From Chryseobacterium daecheongense (GTDB lineage: Bacteria; Bacteroidota; Bacteroidia; Flavobacteriales; Weeksellaceae), in contig CP115858.1 in NCBI GenBank assembly GCA_027920525.1, forward strand, positions 3,782,001-3,846,000: a stretch of DNA of 64,000 nt. Reading direction: 5' to 3'. Shown piece by piece: positions 7,750 through 15,520 of this stretch (within the stretch, counting starts at the first letter, position 1; the number at the start of each line of letters is the position of its first letter). A program made the position numbers and the translations under genes. The notes beneath the pieces are model-generated. The model was given only the letters and a program-made list of their open reading frames with translations, had not been told where the DNA came from and did not search any database.

Positions 7750-8244
7750 CTATTTTGGACCTAATTCAATAATTTCCAGATCTTTTACTTCTTCACCATC
7801 GACCACAAAACGCATCATTGTTCTCACTTTGTGCCACCCCTGTTTTCCGCATGCCCCGGGATTAAGGTGAAGTAAATTATTTTTTGCATCAAACATCGCT
7901 TTCAGAATATGAGAATGTCCTGAAATAAATAGCTTAGGAGCTTTTTCTCCAATTTCTTTTTTAGCTATTGCGGTATATTTTCCGGGATAACCTCCGATAT
8001 GGATCATAAGAACTTCCAGATTCTCACAGAAAAACCTGTTTACCTCCGGAAATTCGGACCGGATTTTTGCATTATCAATGTTTCCGTAAACGCCTTTTAG
8101 TGGACCGATTTTCTCAAGTTGTTCGATCACTTCAAGACTACCGAAATCACCACAGTGCCAGATTTCATCAGCGTCTTTGGCATATTCCAGGATCCTGTCA
8201 TCAATATAGGAATGAGAGTCGGAAAGAAGAAGGATTTTAGTCAT
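7750..8244 (-). CDS. YfcE/MJ0936-type metallophosphoesterase
   Basis: Small calcineurin-like phosphoesterase. It starts MTKILLLSDSHSYID with the metal-binding DSH; the other ligands follow: HCGDFG (about residue 33), GNID (near 60), HIGGYPG and the closing GHSH (about residue 117). Members hydrolyse phosphodiesters such as bis-pNPP or cyclic nucleotides; the true substrate is unknown. The ATG at 8244 is preferred to an upstream in-frame start at 8295, because a TAnnTTTG element at 8293-8300 places the transcript start downstream of that codon. First gene of the unit running to rsmD. 164 residues. Confidence 0.88.
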   Translation of the reverse strand: MTKILLLSDSHSYIDDRILEYAKDADEIWHCGDFGSLEVIEQLEKIGPLKGVYGNIDNAKIRSEFPEVNRFFCENLEVLMIHIGGYPGKYTAIAKKEIGEKAPKLFISGHSHILKAMFDAKNNLLHLNPGACGKQGWHKVRTMMRFVVDGEEVKDLEIIELGPK

Positions 8245-8292
8245 TATCTTACATTTTCTTTCAGGGATATTCTTCGTGTTTAAAATAAAGTT

Positions 8293-8300
8293 CAAATTTA
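8293..8300 (-). promoter_or_regulatory. -7 element for the phosphoesterase-rsmD unit
   Basis: TAAATTTG on the minus strand. No clean TTG lies 19-23 nt upstream. Expected start near 8288, leader about 45 nt. Confidence 0.5.
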
Positions 8301-8321
8301 CTTAATAAATGTCGAATTGAT

Positions 8322-8329
8322 TAACTTTG
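8322..8329 (+). promoter_or_regulatory. -7 element for the serine hydrolase gene
   Basis: TAACTTTG fits TAnnTTTG 18 nt before the ATG at 8347. The -33 region has no TTG. The divergent phosphoesterase promoter lies immediately to the left. Confidence 0.5.
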
Positions 8330-8346
8330 AGAAAATTTAAAAAATA

Positions 8347-9894
8347 ATGAAACAGAAAATTTCTTTTTTCATATTTCTTTTGACAGTCGGCTTGATGAAT
8401 GCACAGGTTGAAGAAAAAAAACTGGATGAGCTCATTCAAAATACCTTAAAAACCTTTGATGTTCCGGGAATGTCCGTTGGAGTGATTAAAGATGGACAAT
8501 TGATCTATTCGAAAGGATTCGGTGTTCGTTCTTTGGCTTCAAAACAACCCATGGACGAAAATACCCTTGTAGGAATTGCTTCAAATTCTAAGGGATTTAC
8601 CTGTACGGCACTGGCAATTCTGGCAGACGAAGGAAAACTGAAATGGGATGATAAGGTTTCAAAATACCTTCCTGAATTCCAGATGTATGATCCGTACGTT
8701 TCTCAAAATGTAACCATCAAGGATCTGGTAACTCACAGGGCAGGATTGGGATTAGGACAGGGAGATCTGATGTTTTTTCCGGAAGGAGGAAGTCTTACGG
8801 TAAATGATATCGTCCATAATGTAAGATATCTGAAACCTGAAAATCCTTTCAGAACAACGTTAGATTATAATAATATCATGTTCATTGTTGCAGGGGAGGT
8901 TATTCACAGGATTTCCGGCTTAAGCTGGGCAGATTTTATTGAGCAAAGAATTATGAAACCTGTCGGTATGAACTCCAGTTTTGGAAGCTATAACAGGGCA
9001 AAAGGGGTAACCAATAAAATTGATGCCCATGCTCCGGTAGATGGAAAAGCAATTGCTGTTCCCCACGACTGGAATGAAACAGGAAATGCAGCCGGAGGGA
9101 TTATGAGTAATATCAAAGATATGACCACCTGGGCCCAGTTCTTATTAAATAATTTCACAACGAAAGAAGGAAAAAAACTGGTTTCTGACAAACAGGTACA
9201 ACAGTTATGGAGTCTGCAGATACCTAGCGGAGTAGCTCCTAAAAATCCTTATGATACAAGCTTTTACGGATATGGAATGGGATGGTTCCTGAGTGATGTT
9301 AAAGGACATAAACAAATTCAGCATACAGGAGGGCTGATCGGCACCGTAACCCAGTTTACATTGATTCCGGATATGAAATTAGGGATTGTCGTTTTAACCA
9401 ATCAGCAGTCCGGAGCAGCTTTTAATACCGTGACCAATACTTTAAAGGATTCTTATCTGGGAATTGCAGACCGGAACTGGCTCAAAACATACGGGGACAG
9501 AATGGCTAAAATGAATGCTGAATACGATAAACAAAAGAAGGAAGCTTTTGAAAAATCCGAAACATTTAAAAAGAATAAAAACCTACAGCCAAAAGCAGAA
9601 CAGTTTGTTGGAAAATATAATGATATCTGGTTTGGGGATGTAGAAATTACCCAGCAGGGAAATGCTTACAGAATCACATGTGAAAATTCTCCGAGATTAA
9701 AGGGAGAATTGCTTCCTTATTCCAACAATTCTTTCATTATCAAATGGGATGATAGAAGTTATGATGCAGATGCGTATATTATCTTTAATTATGATGAAAG
9801 CGGGAAGGCTGAATCCGCAAGGCTAAAAGCTATTTCCGATGTGACGGACTTCAGTTTTGATTTTGATGATCTGGATTTAAAAAAAATTCTCTAA
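8347..9894 (+). CDS. Secreted serine hydrolase, class C beta-lactamase/PBP4-like fold, with DUF3471-like tail
   Basis: Exported penicillin-binding-protein-like hydrolase. Signal peptide MKQKISFFIFLLTVGLMNAQ, cleavage after about residue 20. The catalytic SxxK is S-N-S-K in GIASNSKGFT (near residue 81); the second element is YNN in TTLDYNNIMF (near residue 178) and the third box reads HTGG (near residue 326). After about residue 385 a separate C-terminal domain of about 115 residues follows (FVGKYNDIWFGDVEITQQG), of DUF3471/lipocalin-like type. 515 residues. Class C-like folds include esterases, peptidases and true beta-lactamases; nothing here proves a beta-lactamase, and a peptidase or esterase role is equally likely. 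Monocistronic, ending at a strong convergent terminator. Confidence 0.88.
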   Translation: MKQKISFFIFLLTVGLMNAQVEEKKLDELIQNTLKTFDVPGMSVGVIKDGQLIYSKGFGVRSLASKQPMDENTLVGIASNSKGFTCTALAILADEGKLKWDDKVSKYLPEFQMYDPYVSQNVTIKDLVTHRAGLGLGQGDLMFFPEGGSLTVNDIVHNVRYLKPENPFRTTLDYNNIMFIVAGEVIHRISGLSWADFIEQRIMKPVGMNSSFGSYNRAKGVTNKIDAHAPVDGKAIAVPHDWNETGNAAGGIMSNIKDMTTWAQFLLNNFTTKEGKKLVSDKQVQQLWSLQIPSGVAPKNPYDTSFYGYGMGWFLSDVKGHKQIQHTGGLIGTVTQFTLIPDMKLGIVVLTNQQSGAAFNTVTNTLKDSYLGIADRNWLKTYGDRMAKMNAEYDKQKKEAFEKSETFKKNKNLQPKAEQFVGKYNDIWFGDVEITQQGNAYRITCENSPRLKGELLPYSNNSFIIKWDDRSYDADAYIIFNYDESGKAESARLKAISDVTDFSFDFDDLDLKKIL

Positions 9895-9905
9895 TATAAA
9901 TACAA

Positions 9906-9947
9906 TAATAATCCGGGCTCTAATATTTGTTAGAGCCCGGATTATTA
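9906..9947. terminator. Strong bidirectional terminator
   Basis: A perfect 17-bp stem (9906-9922 with 9931-9947, core CCGGGCTCTA) with an 8-nt loop lies between two convergent genes. The flanks are AT-rich, allowing use in both directions. Confidence 0.85.
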
Positions 9948-9954
9948 ATATAAG

Positions 9955-11004
9955 CTATTCTTTAATGAATTTTTTAATCAGATCTCCGGTCTGAATGATA
10001 TAGGCTCCCTTTATCAGTTGACTTATATCGATATTATTTCTTTCGAGTTTTCCGGACAATATAAGTTTCCCTACCATGTCATATATTTTATATTCTTTTG
10101 ATGGAGGGTTCATAACTGTTATGAAATCCTTAGCAGGATTGGGATAAATCTGTGTTTTATTTTTGTACTGTTGTTCAGAAACAGACAAAGCACCCAGATC
10201 TGCTTTTAATAATGAGCCTCCGAAGAAATCCGTAATAAAAATCGTGTTATTTTTTACGGCTAATCCTGATGGGTAGCTGAATTCACTGGAGACAATACCA
10301 TCGGAAACTATTGGATTAGCCAGGGTGAAATTTAATTGGGATATTTTAGAAGCTCCTGCTTCAGAAATATATAATTGATTTCCATGAGAGGTTAAACCGG
10401 AAGGATAACTTAATCCCTGAGCTATTGTTATTGGAGAAGTAGAACTATTGAGTTTAAATTTTGAAACTCTTCCTTCAAACCGTTCAGTGTAGAAAATTTC
10501 ATCTCCGATTATTTCCAATTCAAATGGAGATGCTGCGGATGTAATATCCACTAATTGTGGGATCGGTTGGCTTACATCTATTTTGGCAATCTTATTATCT
10601 CCCTCAAGAGCCATATACAGGTCATTTCCAACGAATTCAAGCCCTAGAGGACTGTTTACATTCGTCAGGATAACTTCAGGCGCCGGATTGGAAATACTGA
10701 GATTGACCCTTGAAATTTTATTTCCTCCAAATTCAGAGATATATAGATATTTATCTTTTAATGCCAGACCATAAGGTCTGTTTACTCCTGTAACCACATC
10801 CACTGGCGCGGCGCCGGGATTATCGAGGTTTATCTTTACCACTTTATCCAAAGCATAAATGCCGATATACATTTCATTGTCTTCAATGATCATGGGGTTG
10901 GGTGTATTCAGATTGGTAATAATTGAACTGGCCGAAACCTGTGCGTAAATTGTGTTCCCTGTAAGCAACAGGATCAACAGTAAGAAATAGAATTGTTTTT
11001 GCAT
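9955..11004 (-). CDS. T9SS-sorted beta-propeller protein
   Basis: Secreted surface protein. Signal peptide MQKQFYFLLLILLLTGNTIYAQ; six or so propeller blades of about 42 residues follow, each with the pattern 'PxGL...LYISE/FITD...KIxxxxL' (SMP-30/NHL-like, residues about 28-270). The end is a type A T9SS sorting domain: QIYPNPAKDFITV, then IYDMVGKL and a final KGAYIIQT...FIKE, which directs the protein through the type IX machinery for attachment to or release from the surface. 349 residues. The substrate or partner of the propeller is unknown. It converges on the serine hydrolase gene. Confidence 0.87.
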   Translation of the reverse strand: MQKQFYFLLLILLLTGNTIYAQVSASSIITNLNTPNPMIIEDNEMYIGIYALDKVVKINLDNPGAAPVDVVTGVNRPYGLALKDKYLYISEFGGNKISRVNLSISNPAPEVILTNVNSPLGLEFVGNDLYMALEGDNKIAKIDVSQPIPQLVDITSAASPFELEIIGDEIFYTERFEGRVSKFKLNSSTSPITIAQGLSYPSGLTSHGNQLYISEAGASKISQLNFTLANPIVSDGIVSSEFSYPSGLAVKNNTIFITDFFGGSLLKADLGALSVSEQQYKNKTQIYPNPAKDFITVMNPPSKEYKIYDMVGKLILSGKLERNNIDISQLIKGAYIIQTGDLIKKFIKE

Positions 11005-11037
11005 TATTACTTTTATTTAGAATAAATATTAATAAAG

Positions 11038-11068
11038 CAAAAATATTTTATTCTGAATACAATGACAA
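11038..11068 (-). promoter_or_regulatory. Promoter of the T9SS propeller gene
   Basis: Minus-strand TTG (11068-11066), 20-nt spacer, TATTTTTG (11045-11038). The rest of the 11005-11217 gap holds no gene; it contains a GGGCAA/TTGCCC inversion (11082-11099) and an ATGCATTATGCAT palindrome near 11155 of unknown meaning. Confidence 0.6.
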
Positions 11069-11217
11069 AAAGGGCAACATGATATTTGCCCATATATTAG
11101 AAACTGTTATGTATAAAAGCGGAACTGGAGATATGATCTTTATAAAAATTTTCTCATGCATTATGCATAAGAAAGGAGATTGTAAAAAGAATAAAACAAT
11201 AAATTTTTAAAATAATT

Positions 11218-11694
11218 TTAGATTTTTCCAGGTTCGTAAAAAAATAAAAGCTTTTTCGTTGCTCCATCAAATTCCGACCATGAATCACAGTCTATTTCAA
11301 AACCGGCAACTCCGCAGGTAGGAAAATGAAAAATATCCTCTGATATAGAGTTGGCAAAATTGGAAATTCCGTTGTTGTGTGAAAAAAATGCTACCGAATT
11401 ATGATGGTCATCCAGGTTGTAAATTACAGATTCAAAATTCCTTTCAGAAGGGTTGTATAGCTTTTCATCAGTCATGTAATTCAACTGGTATGTCTGATTG
11501 AAAATCTTACAGGTATTCAATGCACGAACCGCTGGGCTCGACACTAAATAATCTATAGAAATACTATTGTTTTTTAAGAATCTGGACATGTTCATTGCGT
11601 CCTCCAAACCCTTGTCTGCCAAAGGTCTGTCAAAATCTTCAGTTTCTTCCGGCCAGTCGCTCTTTGCATGTCTCACAAGAATGAGTTTCTTCAT
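11218..11694 (-). CDS. SixA-like histidine phosphatase
   Basis: Histidine phosphatase superfamily (branch 1, phosphohistidine phosphatase SixA type). It starts MKKLILVRHAKSDWPEE with the catalytic RHAKSDW motif (His9), then DRPLADKG, SSPAVRALNT (conserved Arg) and FFSHNNGISNFA (second catalytic His). 158 residues is normal for SixA. The start at 11694 is used: a longer open frame reaches 11916, but that would run through ruvX, which lies divergently from 11809. The role of SixA in flavobacteria is not known to me; in E. coli it removes phosphate from phosphohistidine on a phosphotransferase protein. Confidence 0.87.
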   Translation of the reverse strand: MKKLILVRHAKSDWPEETEDFDRPLADKGLEDAMNMSRFLKNNSISIDYLVSSPAVRALNTCKIFNQTYQLNYMTDEKLYNPSERNFESVIYNLDDHHNSVAFFSHNNGISNFANSISEDIFHFPTCGVAGFEIDCDSWSEFDGATKKLLFFYEPGKI

Positions 11695-11767
11695 AATTTC
11701 GTTTTTTGGAAGATTAAAATTATAAAAAAAAATATGGAATGAAACATGATTTATAAAAAAAACTACG

Positions 11768-11801
11768 TTGTGAATAAAATCATTAAAATTTACTAAATTT
11801 G
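11768..11801 (+). promoter_or_regulatory. Promoter of ruvX
   Basis: TTG at 11768-11770, 23-nt spacer, TAAATTTG at 11794-11801. The ATG is at 11809, only 7 nt after the -7 element, so the mRNA would be almost leaderless. Confidence 0.6.
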
Positions 11802-11808
11802 CAAACCT

Positions 11809-12225
11809 ATGGGACAAATCCTTGCAATAGACTATGGAAAGGCCCGTTGTGGCATTGCAACAACGGATGACATGCAGATTATAGCGAGCAGCCTTGATAC
11901 TGTAGAAACAAAACATATACTGTCTTTTCTGAAAAAATATTTCAGCGAAAATAAGGTAGATGATGTAGTAATAGGACTTCCGATAGATTTAAAAGGAAAC
12001 GTATCCGAGGTGGAAACAGATATTTTACAATTCATTGATGAATTTAAAAAAGAATTTCCAACTATTTCCGTTTACCGTTTTGATGAAAGGTTTACTTCCA
12101 AAATGGCATCATTTTTTATTTCCCAGAGTGGGAAAAGTAAAAAAAAGAGAGAGGAAAAGGGTTTAATAGATAAAATAAGTGCAACCATCATATTGCAGAA
12201 TTTTTTAGAACAAAGAACAAGATGA
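11809..12225 (+). CDS. ruvX: YqgF/RuvX family putative Holliday junction resolvase
   Basis: RNase H-fold protein of the YqgF/RuvX family. It starts MGQILAIDYGKARCGIATTD with the conserved Asp of the DYGxxRxG motif; VVIGLPIDLKGNVSEVE (GLP motif) and YRFDERFTSKMA (DERFTS/ST motif) follow, as does the last acidic residue of the active site in KGLIDKISATIILQNFL. Family members process pre-16S rRNA ends in E. coli and cleave Holliday junctions in vitro. 138 residues. It overlaps def by 4 nt (ATGA), indicating translational coupling. Confidence 0.93.
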   Translation: MGQILAIDYGKARCGIATTDDMQIIASSLDTVETKHILSFLKKYFSENKVDDVVIGLPIDLKGNVSEVETDILQFIDEFKKEFPTISVYRFDERFTSKMASFFISQSGKSKKKREEKGLIDKISATIILQNFLEQRTR

Positions 12226-12794
12226 TTCTACCAATAAGAGCCTTTGGGGATCCTATTTTAAGAAAAGTAGGCAAAGATATAGACAAAAATTATCCCGATT
12301 TACAAGAACTGATTGATAATATGTTCGAAACTATGAATAGTGCGAACGGAATTGGCCTTGCAGCTCCGCAGATTGGCCTAGATATTCGTTTATTCGTAAT
12401 AGATGTAACTCCTTTGGCTGATGATGAGGATTATGAAGATATCAAAGAAGAATTGAAAAGCTTCAAAAAAGTTTTCATCAACGCTAAAATTCTGGAAGAA
12501 TCCGGGGAAGAGTGGAAGTTTAACGAAGGCTGCCTTTCGATTCCGGATGTGAGAGAAGATGTAAAAAGAAAGAGCACAATCCTGATCGAATATTATGACG
12601 AAAATTTTGTGAAGCATACAGAAACTTTTTCCGATATTAGAGCCCGCGTAATTCAACATGAATATGATCATATTGAAGGGACATTATTTACCGATCACCT
12701 TAGTGCTTTAAAGAAAAAGCTGGTAAAAGGTAAATTAACAAAAATATCTCAGGGGGATGTAAGCATCAACTACAAAATGAGATTTCCGAAGTAA
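12222..12794 (+). CDS. def: Peptide deformylase
   Basis: Removes the formyl group from the N-terminal Met of new proteins; metal-dependent cytoplasmic enzyme. All three motifs are intact: GIGLAAPQIG (about residue 44), EGCLSIP (about 104, metal ligand Cys) and QHEYDHIEG (about 147, HExxH with the two His ligands and catalytic Glu). An acidic insert (DDEDYEDIKEELKS) after the first motif is a common Bacteroidetes feature. 190 residues. The start overlaps the ruvX stop (ATGA). Confidence 0.96.
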   Translation: MILPIRAFGDPILRKVGKDIDKNYPDLQELIDNMFETMNSANGIGLAAPQIGLDIRLFVIDVTPLADDEDYEDIKEELKSFKKVFINAKILEESGEEWKFNEGCLSIPDVREDVKRKSTILIEYYDENFVKHTETFSDIRARVIQHEYDHIEGTLFTDHLSALKKKLVKGKLTKISQGDVSINYKMRFPK

Positions 12795-12874
12795 CAGGTG
12801 TATTTAATTATAAACAAAAAATAATAGACAGTAAAAGGTTTCTACTGATTACTAAAAATTAAAAAAATAAAATT

Positions 12875-13435
12875 ATGTTGTTAGAAAAAATAATTTCAAT
12901 CTCTGGAAAGCCAGGACTTTTTAAATTAGTTTCTCAATTAAGAAACGGATTTATTATTGAAGATGTATCTACAAAGAAGAAAGTAAGTATAGGAAACTCA
13001 AGCCAGGTGAGCTTGTTGGATAACATTGCTATGTTTACATTTGATAAGGAGGTTCCTTTGTTTGAGGTTTTTGAAAATATTGCTAAAAACCAGGATTACA
13101 AAGAAACAATTTCTCATAAATCTTCTGACGCTGAGTTGAAAGAATTTATGGCAGCTTCTCTTCCTAATTATGATACGGAGAGAGTATATGCTTCTGACAT
13201 CAAAAAATTAGCACAGTGGTATAATATCCTTCACAAGGCAGGATATATTACACCTGAAAGCTTTGTTAAAGCTGAGCCTGAAACTTTAGACCCGGCACAG
13301 GATGAAGTTGCTGTTACTGAGAAAGCAGCTCCTAAAAAAGCAGCTCCAAAAGCAGAAAAACCTGCTACTCCAAAAGCAAAAGCTTCAACGGGAGCAAAAG
13401 CTGCTACTAAAAGTACACACAGAAAAATGGGATAA
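12875..13435 (+). CDS. DUF5606 family protein with Ala/Lys-rich tail
   Basis: The first 130 residues (MLLEKIISISGKPGLFKLVSQ onwards) match the Bacteroidetes family DUF5606 by my recollection: 'ISGKPGLFKL' and 'ASDIKKLAQWYNILHKAGYI' are the parts I recognise. The tail from about residue 140 is Ala/Lys/Pro-rich low complexity (KKAAPKAEKPATPKAKA), like histone H1-type or nucleic-acid-binding tails, and ends THRKMG. 186 residues, cytoplasmic. It follows def by 80 nt and may be cotranscribed with ruvX-def. Function unknown; nucleic acid or ribosome contact is only a guess from the basic tail. Confidence 0.8.
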   Translation: MLLEKIISISGKPGLFKLVSQLRNGFIIEDVSTKKKVSIGNSSQVSLLDNIAMFTFDKEVPLFEVFENIAKNQDYKETISHKSSDAELKEFMAASLPNYDTERVYASDIKKLAQWYNILHKAGYITPESFVKAEPETLDPAQDEVAVTEKAAPKKAAPKAEKPATPKAKASTGAKAATKSTHRKMG

Positions 13436-13456
13436 TCCCTTTGCCCTGATTTAAAA

Positions 13457-13493
13457 TAAAGCCTTGTTGAGAATTTCTTAACAAGGCTTTTTT
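13457..13493 (+). terminator. Terminator after the DUF5606 gene
   Basis: AAGCCTTGTTGAGAA pairs with TTCTTAACAAGGCTT (one G-U-type wobble), followed by T6. Confidence 0.85.
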
Positions 13494-13562
13494 AATAAAA
13501 AAAGTACCGGATAAAATTTTTAAAGCCAGAAAAATCTATTCAAAGGCTTCTCCTTAATTTTG

Positions 13563-13604
13563 CATCTAACATCTAACATCTAACATCTAACATCTAACAT
13601 CTAA
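13563..13604. repeat. Perfect heptanucleotide tandem repeat, (CATCTAA) x 6
   Basis: Six exact head-to-tail copies of CATCTAA occupy 42 bp in the 243-bp gap between the DUF5606 terminator and mazG. It lies 17 nt upstream of the mazG -33 element. The unit is the same family (CTnnnAT / ATnnnAG) as the degenerate 7-nt arrays in the nuo operon. Confidence 0.95.
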
Positions 13605-13620
13605 CTTTCCCCACGAAGTT

Positions 13621-13652
13621 TTGTACCCAAGTTAAAATAACCCTTACATTTG
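13621..13652 (+). promoter_or_regulatory. Promoter of mazG
   Basis: TTG at 13621-13623, 21-nt spacer, TACATTTG at 13645-13652; expected start near 13657, leader about 22 nt. Confidence 0.65.
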
Positions 13653-13678
13653 TATAAGATTGAATTCCCAATTGACCT

Positions 13679-14452
13679 ATGAATACCAGACAAGAAAAAT
13701 TAGACGCTTTCGGAAGATTATTGGACATTATGGACGACCTTCGTGAAAAGTGCCCGTGGGATCAGAAGCAGACCTTACAATCTCTGCGTCATCTTACACT
13801 TGAAGAAACCTATGAACTCTCTGATGCGATCTTACAGGAAGACCTGCAGGAGATCAAAAAAGAATTGGGAGATGTATTGCTTCACTTGGTTTTCTATGCT
13901 AAAATAGGTTCTGAAAAAGAAAGTTTTGATATTGCAGATGTCATCAATTCCCTTAATGAAAAGCTTATTTTCCGTCATCCTCACATTTATGGAGATACAG
14001 AGGTGAAAGATGAAGAAGAAGTAAAGCAGAATTGGGAAAAACTAAAACTGAAAGAAGGGAATAAATCCATTTTAGGAGGGGTACCCAAAAGTCTTCCAAG
14101 TATGGTAAAAGCTTACCGGGTTCAGGATAAAGTGAAAGGAATTGGATTTGAATTTCATGATGCGGAGGATGCATGGAAGAAAGTAGATGAGGAACTTGAA
14201 GAATTTCATGCTGAAACGGATCTTGAGAAAAAAGAGCAGGAACTGGGAGATGTATTTTTCTCCCTGATTAATTACGCACGGATCACCGGAATTAATCCTG
14301 ATTCTGCCCTGGAGAAAACTAATTTAAAATTTATCTCAAGATTTCAGAAGATGGAAGAGATGGCGTCGGAAAGAAATCTGAATTTAGGAGAAATGTCCCT
14401 GGAAGAGATGGATTTGCTTTGGGATGAAGTTAAAATATTAAATAAAAATTAA
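13679..14452 (+). CDS. mazG: Nucleoside triphosphate pyrophosphohydrolase MazG
   Basis: House-cleaning NTP pyrophosphohydrolase (NTP to NMP + PPi). Two tandem MazG domains of all-alpha fold: the first has CPWDQKQTLQSLRHLTLEETYEL and KKELGDVLLHLVFYAK (ExxE and ExxD metal ligands, residues about 18-75), the second VDEELEEFHAE and KEQELGDVFFSLINYARI (residues about 165-205), with GGVPKSLPSM between them. 257 residues is normal for the two-domain enzyme. The stop codon overlaps the start of the downstream lipoprotein gene by one base (TAATG). Confidence 0.94.
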   Translation: MNTRQEKLDAFGRLLDIMDDLREKCPWDQKQTLQSLRHLTLEETYELSDAILQEDLQEIKKELGDVLLHLVFYAKIGSEKESFDIADVINSLNEKLIFRHPHIYGDTEVKDEEEVKQNWEKLKLKEGNKSILGGVPKSLPSMVKAYRVQDKVKGIGFEFHDAEDAWKKVDEELEEFHAETDLEKKEQELGDVFFSLINYARITGINPDSALEKTNLKFISRFQKMEEMASERNLNLGEMSLEEMDLLWDEVKILNKN

Positions 14453-15333
14453 TGAAAATGTATATCTTTTGTATGGTAACCTCTCTTTTATTAATGGGAT
14501 GTAATCCTAAAAATTCAGAACAAACTAAAGAAGATACTTTAAAAGTAGAGTTTTCATTACCTAAAAAATTAAAAGAAGTTTCCGGTATTACCTTGTCTCC
14601 GGATAAAAAGACAATATGGGCTATAGAAGACCAGGGAAATAAAAACCGGGTGTACGGACTGGACAGAAAGGGAGCATTTGTTTCGGATGTGCTGGTGGAG
14701 AATGCTGAAAATAATGATTGGGAAGAAATTACCAGCGACCGTGACGGAAATATCTATATTGGTGATTTTGGGAACAATGATAATGACAGACGCAATCTTT
14801 CTATTTTGAAAATTGATTTAAAAGATGCCTCTCAGACAACAACAAAAGTTACCCAGAAAACCAGCTTTCATTATGAAGGACAAACAGAGTTTCCGCCTAA
14901 AAAGTCAAACCTTTTATATGATTGTGAAGCTTTTGTTGAGATGAACGGAAATTTTTATCTTTTTACTAAAAACAGAAGCAAAGGTTTTGACGGGAGTTTT
15001 CTGATTTTCCGTGTACCCAATAAAGCAGGTGATTTTGAAGCAAAGCTAATGGGTAAATTCAAGCTGGATGGAAAGTATGCCGATGCAGCGATCACAGCAG
15101 CGTCAATCAATAGTAAAGGGGATCAGATCGTATTGCTGAATCATAAAAATGTGCGTATCGTTACAGGCTTTACTCCTGATGACTTTTCGAAAATTAAAGT
15201 TCAAAAAATTTCATTACACCATAATTCGCAGAAAGAAGCGGTTACTTTTGTGGATGATAAAAATCTTTTAATTGCTGATGAAAAGGATAAGAAGGATGGA
15301 GGTAATGTTTATCTTTTTACATTAAAACCTTAG
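14452..15333 (+). CDS. Lipoprotein with SdiA-regulated/propeller-like repeats
   Basis: Exported lipoprotein: MKMYIFCMVTSLLLMGCNPK has a lipobox (LLMGC) with Cys17 as the lipidated residue. The mature part looks like a beta-propeller: ITLSPDKKTIWAIEDQGNKNRVYGLDRKG, ITSDRDGNIYIGDFGNNDN, YDCEAFVEMNGNFYLFTKN and KEAVTFVDDKNLLIADEK each give a blade-like strand set, resembling the SdiA-regulated/esterase-like phytase group by pattern. 293 residues. Translation is coupled to mazG (TAATG); an internal ATG at 14458 is an alternative start. Substrate unknown. Confidence 0.72.
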   Translation: MKMYIFCMVTSLLLMGCNPKNSEQTKEDTLKVEFSLPKKLKEVSGITLSPDKKTIWAIEDQGNKNRVYGLDRKGAFVSDVLVENAENNDWEEITSDRDGNIYIGDFGNNDNDRRNLSILKIDLKDASQTTTKVTQKTSFHYEGQTEFPPKKSNLLYDCEAFVEMNGNFYLFTKNRSKGFDGSFLIFRVPNKAGDFEAKLMGKFKLDGKYADAAITAASINSKGDQIVLLNHKNVRIVTGFTPDDFSKIKVQKISLHHNSQKEAVTFVDDKNLLIADEKDKKDGGNVYLFTLKP

Positions 15334-15406
15334 AGATAATTTTCAGTTAAGCGGACGTGTGAATCAGCACTTCCTTTTAAATTGATCTTTCAAATATATA
15401 ATATAA

Positions 15407-15440
15407 AAAAGTCGCGCAGAAATTTCTGTGCGACTTTTAT
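15407..15440. terminator. Hairpin terminator after the lipoprotein gene
   Basis: AAAAGTCGCGCAGAAA pairs with TTTCTGTGCGACTTTT (one wobble). Short A- and T-runs on both sides mean it could also serve the convergent gene ending at 15521. Confidence 0.75.
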
Positions 15441-15520
15441 TATTTTAATAAGGTATTCTAAAGCTCTCTTTTGTTTTGAAAAATGTAAAATTTTTAACAA
15501 TAAAAATGGATAGTGCCGTT

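Noticed and set aside
8347-9894. True beta-lactamase resistance gene
   Set aside because: The fold motifs are shared with peptidases and esterases, and the long C-terminal domain is not typical of AmpC enzymes.
11155-11172. ATGCATTATGCAT palindrome as a regulatory site
   Set aside because: Lies in a simple AT-rich spacer, far from either start codon, with no second copy seen.
11695-11916. N-terminal extension of the SixA-like protein
   Set aside because: It would run antisense through ruvX and its promoter; the RHAKSDW motif fits the start at 11694.
13563-13604. CRISPR array
   Set aside because: Units are 7 bp with no spacers and no cas genes in the window.
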